Source: CADEEN01 sp963840805
Lineage (GTDB): Bacteria; Pseudomonadota; Gammaproteobacteria; Burkholderiales; Burkholderiaceae_C
Reading direction: 5' to 3'
Length of the DNA stretch: 64,000 nt
Assembly (NCBI GenBank): GCA_963840805.1
Contig: CAWJAJ010000015.1
Location: 372,001-436,000, forward strand
The position numbers were made by a program, and so were the translations under genes. The notes beneath the pieces are model-generated. The model saw only the letters and a list, made by a program, of their open reading frames with translations. It ran no database searches and was not told the origin of the DNA. How positions within the stretch are numbered: the first letter of the stretch is position 1; every line of letters begins with the position of its first letter. Positions 28,234 to 36,539 of the stretch are shown one piece after another.

Positions 28234-29656
28234 ACGTCGCCGTGACAGCCGTCTCGCGCACGCAGCGCTGGCAGCGCTACCTCGGCCGATCTCGAGGCCT
28301 ACGCCGCATCGCCGGTGCCGCTGCGAGAGCCAGGGCTCGCTGGTGCGCGTGACCGGGCTGGTGCTCGAAGCCGCCGGCATCCGCGTGCGCCGGTCGGCTC
28401 GGTGTGCGAGGTGCGTGGCGACAACGGCCGCGCCGGTGCAGGCCGAGGTGGTCGGCTTCGACGGCGACCGCGCCTTCCTGATGCCCACCGGCGAAGTGCA
28501 CGGCCTGGCCAGCGGCGCCCGCGTGCTGCCGCGGCCCGGCACCGGCCGCGCCCCGCGGCTGGGCGCGCGAGAACCACCCCTGGCGGCGCAGCGAAGACCG
28601 CGGCCTGCACCTGCCGGTCGGCGACGGCCTGCTCGGCCGCGTGGTCGATCCGCACGGCGAGCCGATGGACCGCAACGGCCCGATCGACGACGTGCGCGCC
28701 GCGCCGATGATCCGGCGCCCGATCAACGCGATGGACCGCGACCCGGTGCGCACGCCGCTGGACACCGGCGTGCGCGCGATCAACGCCATGCTCACCGTCG
28801 GCCGCGGCCAGCGCATCGGCCTGTTCGCCGGCACCGGCGTGGGCAAATCGGTGCTGCTGGGCATGATGGCGCGCTACACCGAGGCCGACGTGATCGTCGT
28901 CGGGCTGATCGGCGAGCGCGGCCGCGAGGTCAAGGAATTCATCGAGGACATCCTCGGCGACGAAGGCCTGGCGCGCAGCGTCGTCGTGGCCGCGCCGGCC
29001 GATGCGCCGCCGCTGGTGCGCATGCAGGGCGCGACCTACGCCACCGCGATCGCCGAGCACTTCCGCGACCGCGGCCAGCACGTGCTGCTGCTGATGGACA
29101 GCCTGACGCGCTACGCGATGGCGCAGCGCGAGATCGCGCTGGCCATCGGCGAGCCGCCGGCCACCAAGGGCTACCCGCCGATCGTGCTTCGCCAAGCTGC
29201 CGCAGCTGGTCGAGCGCAGCGGCAACGGCCGCGACGGCGGCGGCTCGATCACCGCGTTCTACACCGTGCTGTCCGAAGGCGACGACCAGCAGGACCCGAT
29301 CGCCGACGCGGCGCGCGGCATCCTCGACGGCCACATCGTGCTGTCGCGCGAGCTGGCCGAGGCCGGCCACTACCCGGCCATCGACGTCGAGAAATCGGTG
29401 TCGCGCGTGATGACCAACGTGGCCAGCCGCGAGCATCTGCAAGCGGCGCGCCGTGCGCGCGCGCTGCTGGCCAAGCTCAACAAGGCGCGCGACCTGATCC
29501 AGCTCGGCGCCTACGCGCCCGGCCACGACGGCGAACTCGACGCCGCGGTGCGCGCGCAGCGACGCGCTGGCCGCGCTGCTGCAGCAGGACATGCACGAAT
29601 CCGCCACGCTGGCCGACAGCGTGCAACAACTCGCCGCCAGCCTGGCGGCCGCCTGA
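28230..29656 (+). CDS. fliI: Flagellar export ATPase FliI (multiple frameshifts)
   Basis: About 475 residues when joined. The intact central part has Walker A GLFAGTGVGKSVLLGMMARYTEADV, GERGREVKEFIEDIL, Walker B region VLLLMDSLTRYAMAQREIALAIGEPPATKGYPP, then FAKLPQLVERSGNGRDGGGSITAFYTVLSEGDDQQDPIADAARGILDGHIVLSRELAEAGHYPAID. Breaks lie near 28285, 28323, 28391, 28431, 28568, 29190 and 29562. At 29190 removing one C from GTGCTTCGCC restores VFAKLP. FliI energises flagellar type III export; the F1-like GAGVGKS-type loop is intact. Confidence 0.88.
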
Positions 29657-29669
29657 TCACCTCCCCGCC

Positions 29670-30134
29670 ATGGACGACGCCCTCACCACCCTGCTCGAGC
29701 AAGCCGAAGCCGAACGCAACCAGGCGCTGGCCGCGTTCAGTCAGCAACGCGCGCGTCACGACGCCGCGCGCACGCAGGCCGCACAGCTCGAGACCTACCG
29801 CAGCGACTACCAGCAGCGCTGGCGTGCGCAGTTCGCACGCGGCGCTGCGCTCGAGATCGTGCGCTGCTACCGGGGCTTCGCCGACCGGCTCGACGCCGCG
29901 ATCGCGCAGCAGGGCCAGGCGGTCGCACAGGCCCAGATCGCGCAGGACCGCGCCAGCGACACGCTGACCGCGCACGAACTGCGCGTGGCCTCGGTGCGCA
30001 AGCTGATCGAGCGCCGCCAGGAGGCCGAGCGCCAGCTGGCCGAGCGCCGCGAACGCAAAGACGACGACGAAACCGCGATGCGCATGGCTGCGCGCCAGCG
30101 CAGCGCATTCGGCCCGGCGACGGTGCAACCATGA
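29670..30134 (+). CDS. fliJ: Flagellar FliJ protein
   Basis: 154 residues, almost entirely predicted coiled coil: LLEQAEAERNQALAAFSQQRARHDAARTQAAQLETYRSDYQQRWRAQFARGAALEIVRCYRGFADRLDAAIAQQ, then RKLIERRQEAERQLAERRERKDDDE. The YRSDYQQRW and RCYRGFADRLDAAI patterns match betaproteobacterial FliJ. FliJ is the stalk of the export ATPase. The frame is intact here. Confidence 0.88.
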   Translation: MDDALTTLLEQAEAERNQALAAFSQQRARHDAARTQAAQLETYRSDYQQRWRAQFARGAALEIVRCYRGFADRLDAAIAQQGQAVAQAQIAQDRASDTLTAHELRVASVRKLIERRQEAERQLAERRERKDDDETAMRMAARQRSAFGPATVQP

Positions 30135-30178
30135 GCGCGCCGGGCCGCCCCAAGCGCCATACCGCAGCGCGCAGCGCG
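30132..30178 (+). repeat. ATGAGCGC...CCGGGCCG repeat, copy 2 (fliJ/fliK junction)
   Basis: ATGAGCGCGCCGGGCCGCCC beginning on the fliJ stop codon, followed by a GCGCGCAGCGCGGAGG tail that could provide the fliK ribosome site. Related to 26473-26545. Confidence 0.4.
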
Positions 30179-30189
30179 GAGGTTGACTG

Positions 30190-31430
30190 ATGAGCACGCT
30201 GCCCGCACTGCCCCCCCTGGCCGCCCTGCCCGCCTCGCCGGTGCAGCCCGGCCATGGCCCCGAGGTCGCGAAGAAAGCGAGTGCGGCGGCGCCCGCCGGC
30301 ACCGCGCGAGCGGGCGATGACGACGACGTCGGCGGCTTTGCCGCCGCACTCGACGGTGCACGTGCCCGGGTCGACGACAGCGAGGCCAGCCGCACCGCGG
30401 CGCAAAGCGCGCCCACGGACGGTGACGAGACCGGCGCTCCCGACAGCACGGCGGTGCCGGTCCCCGCCGACGCCGCGCCCGCGCCCGAACTGGCGCAATG
30501 GCTGCCCGGCTGGCCGCCGGCGATGCCCGTGGCAGCGACACCGGTGGACAGCGACATTGCAGCCGCCGCCGGCGCAGCCGATGCGGGTGCCGCCACCCTG
30601 CTGCCTTCCGCTTTGCCCGCGGGACCCCCCGCCGCAGCGCTCACGGCCAGCGACGGGCCGGCCGCGCCGGAGGCCGCGACGGCCGGCCGCCAGGCGCGCG
30701 CGGCACCGCCCCCACGCCGGCGGCACCGTTGCGCGCCGATCGGCAGCTGCCAGCCGGCACGCGCGGGCCCGCCCACGCCACGGCGCTCGACGCCACCGGC
30801 ATCCGCGCTTTTGCGCAGGCCAGCGAGACGACTCAGCGCGCGGCCGTGACCGCTGATGTCGGCGCCGCGACGCAGACGGCTCCCGCACGCCCCACCGACG
30901 CCGCGAGCGGCGCAGGGCCCTGGGCTGCCCTGACCGGCCTGGCGCCGCGTGAAGCCGGCCGTCCCGACGGCGCCGCGGCCGCAGTGGCCTCGCCGTTCGA
31001 AGGCCACCTCGCCGCCGCACTCGATTCGCCCGCCTTCGCCCCGGCACTGGCCAACCAGGTCAAGTGGCTGCTGCGCGAGGGCGTGCAGCACGCGCAGCTG
31101 TCGCTGAATCCGGCCGAGATGGGGCCGTTGACGGTGCACATCGCACTCGATGGCACCCAGGCGCGGGTCGACTTCAGTGCCGACATCGCCGCCACCCGCA
31201 GCACCATCGAAACCAGCCTGCCGACGCTGGCCGCCGCGTTGAACGCCAGCGGCCTGACGCTGGCCGGCGGCGGTGTGTTCGACGGCCAGGCCCGCCATGG
31301 CGCAGCGGCCGGGCGCGACGCGGCCACCCCGCGCGGCCGCGGCAACGCCGCGGCAAACGCAGCAGGAGCCGATGCCACCGAGCGTGTCGCGCCACGCAGG
31401 CCACGGGGCCTGGTCGATCTGGTCGCGTGA
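30190..31430 (+). CDS. fliK: Flagellar hook-length control protein FliK (one frameshift)
   Basis: About 413 residues. The Ala/Pro-rich N-terminal ruler region is low in conservation. The C-terminal Flg_hook domain is clear: LANQVKWLLREGVQHAQLSLNPAEMGPLTVHIALDGTQARVDFSADIAATRSTIETSLPTLAAALNASGLTLAGGGVF. A frame break lies near 30705, between AGRQARAAPP and GTAPTPAAPLRADRQLPAG. FliK measures hook length and switches export specificity. A GCGGC-TAAA-GCCGC hairpin at 31463-31476 follows. Confidence 0.85.
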
Positions 31431-31578
31431 GGGGCGGACTGCCGGCGCGGCTGCCGAAGGAAGCGGCTAAAGCCGCCGCTTATCGGCCCTTTCGCTGCAG
31501 CCCGGCTTCCAATAATCGGCGTTGTGAATCCCCCGGAGGCGCTGCGTGCGCCGCCGCTCGCCACGACAGGAGCCTTGC

Positions 31579-32218
31579 ATGTCTGCCGCCAATGCCGCCG
31601 TTGCCGATGCCGCCGAAGCCACCGATGCGGCGCCGGTCAGGCGCGGCAAGAAGAAGCTGATCCTGATCGGCGCCGCACTCGCGGTGCTGCTGGCCGCGGG
31701 GGGCGGCGCGGCCGTCTTCGTGATGAAGAAGCGGGCCGCGGCCGCGGCAGCCGCCGCCGGTGAAGAAGGCGAGACCGCCGCTGCGCATGCCGCGAGGCCG
31801 GCCAAGGCCGATGCCAAGAACGCACCCGACCTTCGTGCCGCTCGATCCCTTCACCGTCAACCTCGCCGACCGCGAAGCCGAGCGTTATGCGCAGGTCGGC
31901 ATCACGCTCGAACTCGCCGACGCCAAGGCCGGCGACCTGCTCAAGGCCTACATGCCGGCGATCCGCAACAACATCCTGCTGGCGCTGGGCAGCAAGACCG
32001 CCGCTCAACTGATCGAGCGCGATGGCAAGGTGCGCCTGGCCGCCGAGATCCGGCGCGAGGCGCTGCGCCCGCTCGGCTACGAGATCCGCCTCGCGGCGCC
32101 CGAGCCGGGCGCTTCGGCGGCGGCCCCCGCAACGGCCCGTGCCACGGCCGCGGCCGACGACGACGAAGAGACGGCACCGATCCGCGCCGTGCACTTCTCC
32201 AACTTCATCATTCAATGA
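31579..32218 (+). CDS. fliL: Flagellar basal-body protein FliL (one frameshift)
   Basis: About 213 residues. A short cytoplasmic N terminus, then one TM helix (LILIGAALAVLLAAGGGAAVFVM), an Ala/Lys linker, and the periplasmic domain FVPLDPFTVNLADREAERYAQVGITLELADAKAGDLLKAYMPAIRNNILLALGSKTAAQL, ending IRAVHFSNFIIQ as FliL proteins do. An extra C near 31829 (GCACCCGACC) breaks the frame before FVPLDPF. CAGGAG precedes the ATG. FliL surrounds the stators. Confidence 0.9.
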
Positions 32219-32288
32219 CCACCCCCGCTCGCCGTCGGCTCATACCCCCCGGAGGGGTCCACCCTTTCCTCGGGGCGGCCCGGCGGCG
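32218..32288 (+). repeat. Stop-proximal GC-rich repeat, family 2, copy 2
   Basis: Begins at the fliL stop (ACCACCCCCGCTCGCC), holds a CCCCCCGGAGGGG palindrome and ends TCGGGGCGGCCCGGCG, as at 15183-15253. Confidence 0.55.
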
Positions 32289-32321
32289 CGGGCGGCGCTC
32301 CAACCACGGTGCGGCGAATCC

Positions 32322-33331
32322 ATGAATCAGCAGATCCTTTCGCAAGACGAAGTCGACGCGCTGCTGCAAGGCATCACCGGCGAGAGCCAGAAGCTCGAGA
32401 CGCCGAGAAGCGCCACAGGGCGCGATCCGCAACTACGACCTGGCCAGCCAGGAGCGCATCGTGCGCGGGCGCATGCCCACGATGGAGGTCATCAACGAGC
32501 GCTTCGCGCGCAACATCCGCATCGGCCTGTTCAACTTCATCCGCAAGAGCCCCGAGGTCTCGATCGGCGGCATCAAGGTGCAGAAGTACAGCGCCTTCCT
32601 GCGCGAGATCGTGGTGCCGACCAACTTCAACATCGTCAGCGTCAAGCCGCTGCGCGGCTCGGGGCTGATCGTCTGCGACCCGAACCTGGTGTTCGCGGTC
32701 ATCGACGCGCTGTTCGGCGGCGCCGGCAAGTACCACACCCGCATCGAAGGGCGCGACTTCAGCCCGACCGAGCAGCGCGTGATCCCGCGCCTGGTCGAAG
32801 TCGATCTGCGCCGAGTACAAGAAGGCCTGGCACGGCATCTACCCGCTCGAGCTGGAGTACCAGCGCTCGGAGATGCAGCCGCAGTTCGCCAACATCGCCA
32901 CGCCCAGCGAGATCGTCGTGGCCACCACGCTTCACGCTGGAGATCGGCGACACCGCGGGCACGATCCACTTCTGCATCCCGTACTCGACGCTCGAGCCGA
33001 TCCGCGACGTGCTGTACAGCACGCATGCAGGGCGATGCGAACGAGCCCGACCGGCGCTGGGTCAACCTGCTGAAGACGCAGATCCAGTCCGCCGAGGTGG
33101 AACTGGTGGCCGAGCTGGCCACCGCGCCGGCCACGGTCGAGCAACTGCTGGCCTTCAAGCCCGGCGACTTCATCGAACTCGACCTGGACCCCGCGATCCA
33201 GGCCAAGGTCGACGGCGTGCCGGTGCTCGACTGCCACTACGGCACGGCCAACGGCCGCTACGCGATCAAGATCGATCGACTGATTTCCAGCTCCAACGTG
33301 GGCTGGCTGGGAGCACCGAATGTCAGCCTGA
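32322..33331 (+). CDS. fliM: Flagellar motor switch protein FliM (multiple frameshifts)
   Basis: About 335 residues joined. N-terminal CheY-P binding segment ILSQDEVDALLQGITGE, then IRNYDLASQERIVRGRMPTMEVINERFARNIRIGLFNFIRKSPEVSI, then VFAVIDALFGGAGKYHTRIEGRDFSPTEQRVIPRLVEVDL, AEYKKAWHGIYPLELEYQRSEMQPQFANIATPSEIVVATT, FTLEIGDTAGTIHFCIPYSTLEPIRDVLYST, MQGDANEPDRRWVNLLKTQI and IKIDRLISSSNVGWLG. Breaks lie near 32405, 32812, 32931, 33025 and 33308. Four are exactly one extra base with no residue lost. The proposed end GEHRMSA overlaps the fliN start, ATG and TGA lying within 12 bases. Confidence 0.9.
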
Positions 33332-33774
33332 CAACACCGCCCTGCCGCACCGAAGACGCGATGGCCGCCGAATGGGCCGCCGCAGCTGGCCGAGAGCAAG
33401 GACGGCGGAGGCCGGAAACCGCCAGCGAGGTGGCGACGGCGGTCGAGCAGGCCGCGCCGGCGCCGTTCGCCAACTTCGCCGCCGCGGCGCCGGCGCTCAC
33501 CGGCGCCGGCAACGACATCAACATGATCCTGGACATCCCGGTGCAGCTGACCGTGGAACTGGGCCGCACGCGCATCCCGATCAAGCACATCCTGCAGCTC
33601 GCGCAGGGCTCGGTGGTCGAGCTCGAAACGCTGGCCGGCGAGCCGATGGACGTGCTCGTCAACGGCTACCTGATCGCCCAGGGCGAGGTGGTGGTGGTCA
33701 ACGACAAGTTCGGCATCCGCCTGACCGACATCGTCACGCCGAGCGAGCGCATGCGCCGCCTGAGCAAGAGCTGA
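33320..33774 (+). CDS. fliN: Flagellar motor switch protein FliN (frameshifts near the start)
   Basis: About 150 residues. The C-terminal SpoA domain is intact: INMILDIPVQLTVELGRTRIPIKHILQLAQGSVVELETLAGEPMDVLVNGYLIAQGEVVVVNDKFGIRLTDIVTPSERMRRLSKS. The N terminus is disturbed: the ATG at 33320 needs frame corrections near 33330-33350 and 33384-33400 to read DNTALPTEDAMAAEWAAALAES, which fits the family. An in-frame ATG at 33361 is the alternative. FliN forms the C-ring base with FliM. Confidence 0.85.
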
Positions 33775-33778
33775 TCCG

Positions 33779-34128
33779 ATGAGCCTCGGTTCGGCCCTGT
33801 CGTCGCTGGTGTGGTTCATCGCGATCCTGGCGCTGATCCCGCTGGCGCTGTGGCTGCTGAAGCGCACGCCGGCCGGCGGCGCCGCCGCGCAGGGACTGAT
33901 GCGCAGCGTCGCCGTGCTGCCGCTGGCGCCCAACCAGCGTCTGGTCACGGTCGAGGTCGGCCGCGGCGATGCGCGCCGCTGGCTGGTGCTCGGCGTCACC
34001 GACCAGAGCATCAGCACGCTGCACGAGATGGCGCCGCAGGACGAGCCGCCCGGCACGGCCGCGCTGGCGCAGACGCCGTTTTCGCAACTGCTCGGCCGCC
34101 TGCAGCCACGGGCGAAGGACGACCGATG
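33779..34128 (+). CDS. fliO: Flagellar export protein FliO (end uncertain)
   Basis: About 115 residues. TM helix LSSLVWFIAILALIPLALWLL near the N terminus, then RSVAVLPLAPNQRLVTVEVGRGDARRWLVLGVTDQSISTLHEM, the FliO domain. It should end near the fliP ATG at 34126, but no stop is in frame until 35035, so an indel probably hides the stop. FliO helps assemble the FliPQR export gate. It begins 5 bases after fliN. Confidence 0.82.
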
Positions 34129-34916
34129 CACGCTGAACGCCAGGCGGCTTGCTTGCCGCGCCGCGGCCGCATCGCGCAGGGCCTCGCCGTTGTCGTTGAT
34201 TGTCGGCGCTTCCTGCACTGGCTTTAGCGCAGCAGGGCGGCGGTCCCGGCCTGCCGCTGGTGGTGGCCCAGGGCGCGGCGGGCACCAGCTACTCGGTGCC
34301 GATCCAGACGCTGCTGTTCTTCACCGCGCTGTCGTTCCTGCCGGCGCTGCTGCTGATGATGACCGGCTTCACGCGCATCGTGATCGTGCTCGGCCTGCTG
34401 CGCCAGGCGCTGGGCACGCAGGCCGCGCCGCCGAACCAGGTGATCATCGGCCTGTCGCTGTTCCTGACCTTCTTCGTGATGGGGCCGACCTTCGACAAGG
34501 TCTACGCCGAGGCCTACCAGCCCTTCGCCGAGAACCGCATCGCCTTCGACGAGGCGTTGAAGCGCGGCGAAGGGCCGATGCGCGAGTTCATGCTGAAGCA
34601 GACGCGCCAGGCCGACGTGCAGCTGTTCGCCAAGCTGGCCAAGCTGCCGGCCGACATCAAGGGCGAGGCGGTGCCGTTCAAGGTGCTGGTGCCGGCCTTC
34701 GTGACCAGCGAGTTGAAGAGCGCGTTCCAGATCGGCTTCATGATCTTCATCCCGTTCCTGGTCATCGACATGGTGGTGGCCAGCGTGCTGATGTCGCTGG
34801 GCATGATGATGCTGAGCCCGGTGCTGGTGGCACTGCCGTTCAAGCTGATGCTGTTCGTGCTGGCCGATGGCTGGAACCTGCTGCTCGGTTCGCTGGCAGC
34901 GTCGTTCGCAACATGA
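34126..34916 (+). CDS. fliP: Flagellar export gate protein FliP (one frameshift in the leader)
   Basis: About 262 residues. The ATG at 34126 opens a leader (MHAERQAACLPRRGRIAQGL) whose hydrophobic part continues in another frame as LSALPALALAQQGGG; the break is near 34199. The rest is intact FliP: YSVPIQTLLFFTALSFLPALLLMMTGFTRIVIVLGLLRQALGTQAAPPNQVIIGLSLFLTFFVMGP, FMLKQTRQADVQLFAKLA, VLVPAFVTSELKSAFQIGFMIFIPFLVIDMVVASVLMSLGMMML. FliP builds the export channel with FliQ and FliR. Confidence 0.92.
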
Positions 34917-35000
34917 GACCACCCCCGAGGCGGCTGCGCCGCTCCCCCTCAAGGGGGCGCCGCTGGTGGACCGGCAGAGCCGATCCACGGCGGCTGCTTG
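34917..35000 (+). repeat. Stop-proximal repeat, family 1, copy A (fliP/fliQ)
   Basis: GACCACCCCCGAGGCGGC directly after the fliP stop, then GCGCCGCTCCCCCTCAAGGGGG, CTGGTGGACCGGCAGAGC and GATCCACGGCGGCTGCTTG. Aligned end to end with copies at 42660 and 60270. Confidence 0.8.
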
Positions 35001-35053
35001 GCAGGACCGGTTCATGCACTCTGGGTTCCGCTTAAGCGGCATGGAAAACTGAA

Positions 35054-35323
35054 ATGGATGCACAACAAGTCTTCACCGCCGGCCAGCAGGGCCTGTACCT
35101 GCTGCTGATGGTCGCCGCGCCGGTGCTGCTCGCGGTGCTGGTGGTCGGGCTGCTGGTCAGCGTGTTCCAGGCCGCGACGCAGATCAACGAGGCCACGCTG
35201 TCGTTCGTGCCGAAGATCGTCGCCGCGGTGGCGGTGCTGGCCTTCGCCGGGCCGTGGATGATGACCACGCTGGTCGAGTACCTGCAACGCACGCTGCAAT
35301 CGATCCCCGGCGCGGTCGGCTAG
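35054..35323 (+). CDS. fliQ: Flagellar export gate protein FliQ
   Basis: 89 residues with two TM helices (GLYLLLMVAAPVLLAVLVVGLLVSVFQ and LSFVPKIVAAVAVLAFAGPWMMTTLVEY). The QAATQINEATLSFVPKI linker is the FliQ hallmark. Intact. It forms the FliPQR gate. Confidence 0.95.
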   Translation: MDAQQVFTAGQQGLYLLLMVAAPVLLAVLVVGLLVSVFQAATQINEATLSFVPKIVAAVAVLAFAGPWMMTTLVEYLQRTLQSIPGAVG

Positions 35324-35346
35324 ACCACGGCCGCCGGCCTGCGATC

Positions 35347-36108
35347 ATGGTGACCTTCACCGAAGCCGAGCTGATCGCCTGGCTCAGCCCGCTGTTCTGG
35401 CCCTTCATCCGCGTGCTGGCGCTGTTCTCGGCGCTGCCGGTGCTGGGCCAGCGCAGCGTGCCGGCGCGCGTGCGCGTCGGCCTGGCCGTGCTGATCGTGG
35501 TCGCCGCGCAGGCCTCGCTGCCACCGATGCCGCAGGTCGCGCTCGATTCGGCGCTCGCCTTCATGCTCGTCGCTCAGAACGTCGTCATCGGCCTGACGCT
35601 GGGCTTCGCGGTGCGCATCGTCTTCGCCGCGGTCGAGTTCGCCGGCGAACTGATCGGCCTGCAGATGGGCCTGAACTTCGCCGGCTTCTTCGACCCTGCC
35701 AGCGGCGGCCAGGCCACCGCGCCGAGCCGCTTCTTCGGCACCGTCGTCGCGCTGCTGTTCATCGTCATCAACGGCCACCTGCTGGTGGTCGCCGCGCTGG
35801 TGCAGAGCTTCCACGCCTTTCCGGTCGGCCCCGAGCCGTTCGGCCTGCTGCGCGCGTTGCAGCCGCAGGTGTGGGGTGCCGAGGTCTTTTCGATCGGGCT
35901 GTGGATCGCGCTGCCGCTGATCGGCATGCTGCTGTTCGTCAACCTGGTGCTCGGCGTGATCTCGCGCGTGGCCGCGCAGATGAACGTGTTCGCGATCGGC
36001 TTTCCGGTCACGCTGGGCGTGGGCTTGCTCGGCATGCTGCTGACGCTGCCGATGATGCAGGCGCCGTTCACGATGGCGCTGGAGCGGATGTTGACTCACT
36101 TCCAGTGA
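35347..36108 (+). CDS. fliR: Flagellar export gate protein FliR
   Basis: 253 residues, about six membrane helices. FliR features: LSPLFWPFIRVLALFSALPVLGQRSVPARVRVGLAVLI, GEGLIGLQ-like EFAGELIGLQMGLNFAGFFDPASGGQ, and LVNLVLGVISRVAAQMNVFAIGFPVTLGVGLLGM. Intact, ending the flagellar cluster. Its stop is immediately followed by the inverted-repeat element. Confidence 0.94.
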   Translation: MVTFTEAELIAWLSPLFWPFIRVLALFSALPVLGQRSVPARVRVGLAVLIVVAAQASLPPMPQVALDSALAFMLVAQNVVIGLTLGFAVRIVFAAVEFAGELIGLQMGLNFAGFFDPASGGQATAPSRFFGTVVALLFIVINGHLLVVAALVQSFHAFPVGPEPFGLLRALQPQVWGAEVFSIGLWIALPLIGMLLFVNLVLGVISRVAAQMNVFAIGFPVTLGVGLLGMLLTLPMMQAPFTMALERMLTHFQ

Positions 36109-36539
36109 GATTTCTTCTCTTGCCGAGTCGGCGCCGGGTGTGCCCCGGCTGGCAGTCACTTTCTTTTTGCTGGCTCAGAAAGAAAGTAACCAAAGAAAGA
36201 GCGCCTGAACACGTGCTCATTCATGCCTGCGGTCTCGCTTGACGGCAGTGTCACGCACAAAGGCCTGACCCGGTACGGGCTCAAGTTGCGATTGCAGTGC
36301 GGCGTACCGCGCTTGGGCCACGACAAAGGCATGCGAGAGTCCGGGTGGCTCAATGCAAACGCACGAAAGCCCGGACATCCCCTGGGTGTGCGGGCGAACA
36401 AAGACACCATCGCGCGTCCAGGCCCACAAATTCGTATTGGGCTCTTTCTCTTTGGTTACTTTCTCTTTGAGCCAGCAAAGAGAAAGTGACCGCCCGCCGG
36501 GGCGCCCCCGGCGCCGACTCGGCAAGCAAGAGAAATCAC
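36109..36539. repeat. 431-bp inverted-repeat (MITE-like) element between convergent genes
   Basis: The left arm (about 36109-36202) and right arm (about 36441-36539) are imperfect inverted copies: both carry TTGCCGAGTCGGCGCCGGG, a GTCACTTTCT segment, GCTGGCTCA and AAAGTAACCAAAGA in mirrored order. Each arm contains its own smaller palindrome (AGAAAGTGAC against GTTACTTTCT). The core of about 238 bases codes for nothing recognisable. The element exactly fills the space between the fliR stop and the stop of the convergent binding-protein gene. It could be a non-autonomous mobile element acting as a two-way terminator; no transposase is present. Confidence 0.7.

Noticed and set aside
31463..31490. 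TAAA followed by TTATCGGC before fliL, suggesting a sigma-28 promoter
   Set aside because: The GCCGATAA motif is on the opposite strand and has no -35 there; more likely a GCGGC-TAAA-GCCGC hairpin.
27542..33331. Loss of flagellar function by pseudogenisation
   Set aside because: Each indel leaves all conserved residues in place and flanking genes (fliG, fliJ, fliQ, fliR) are pristine; sequence error is more likely.
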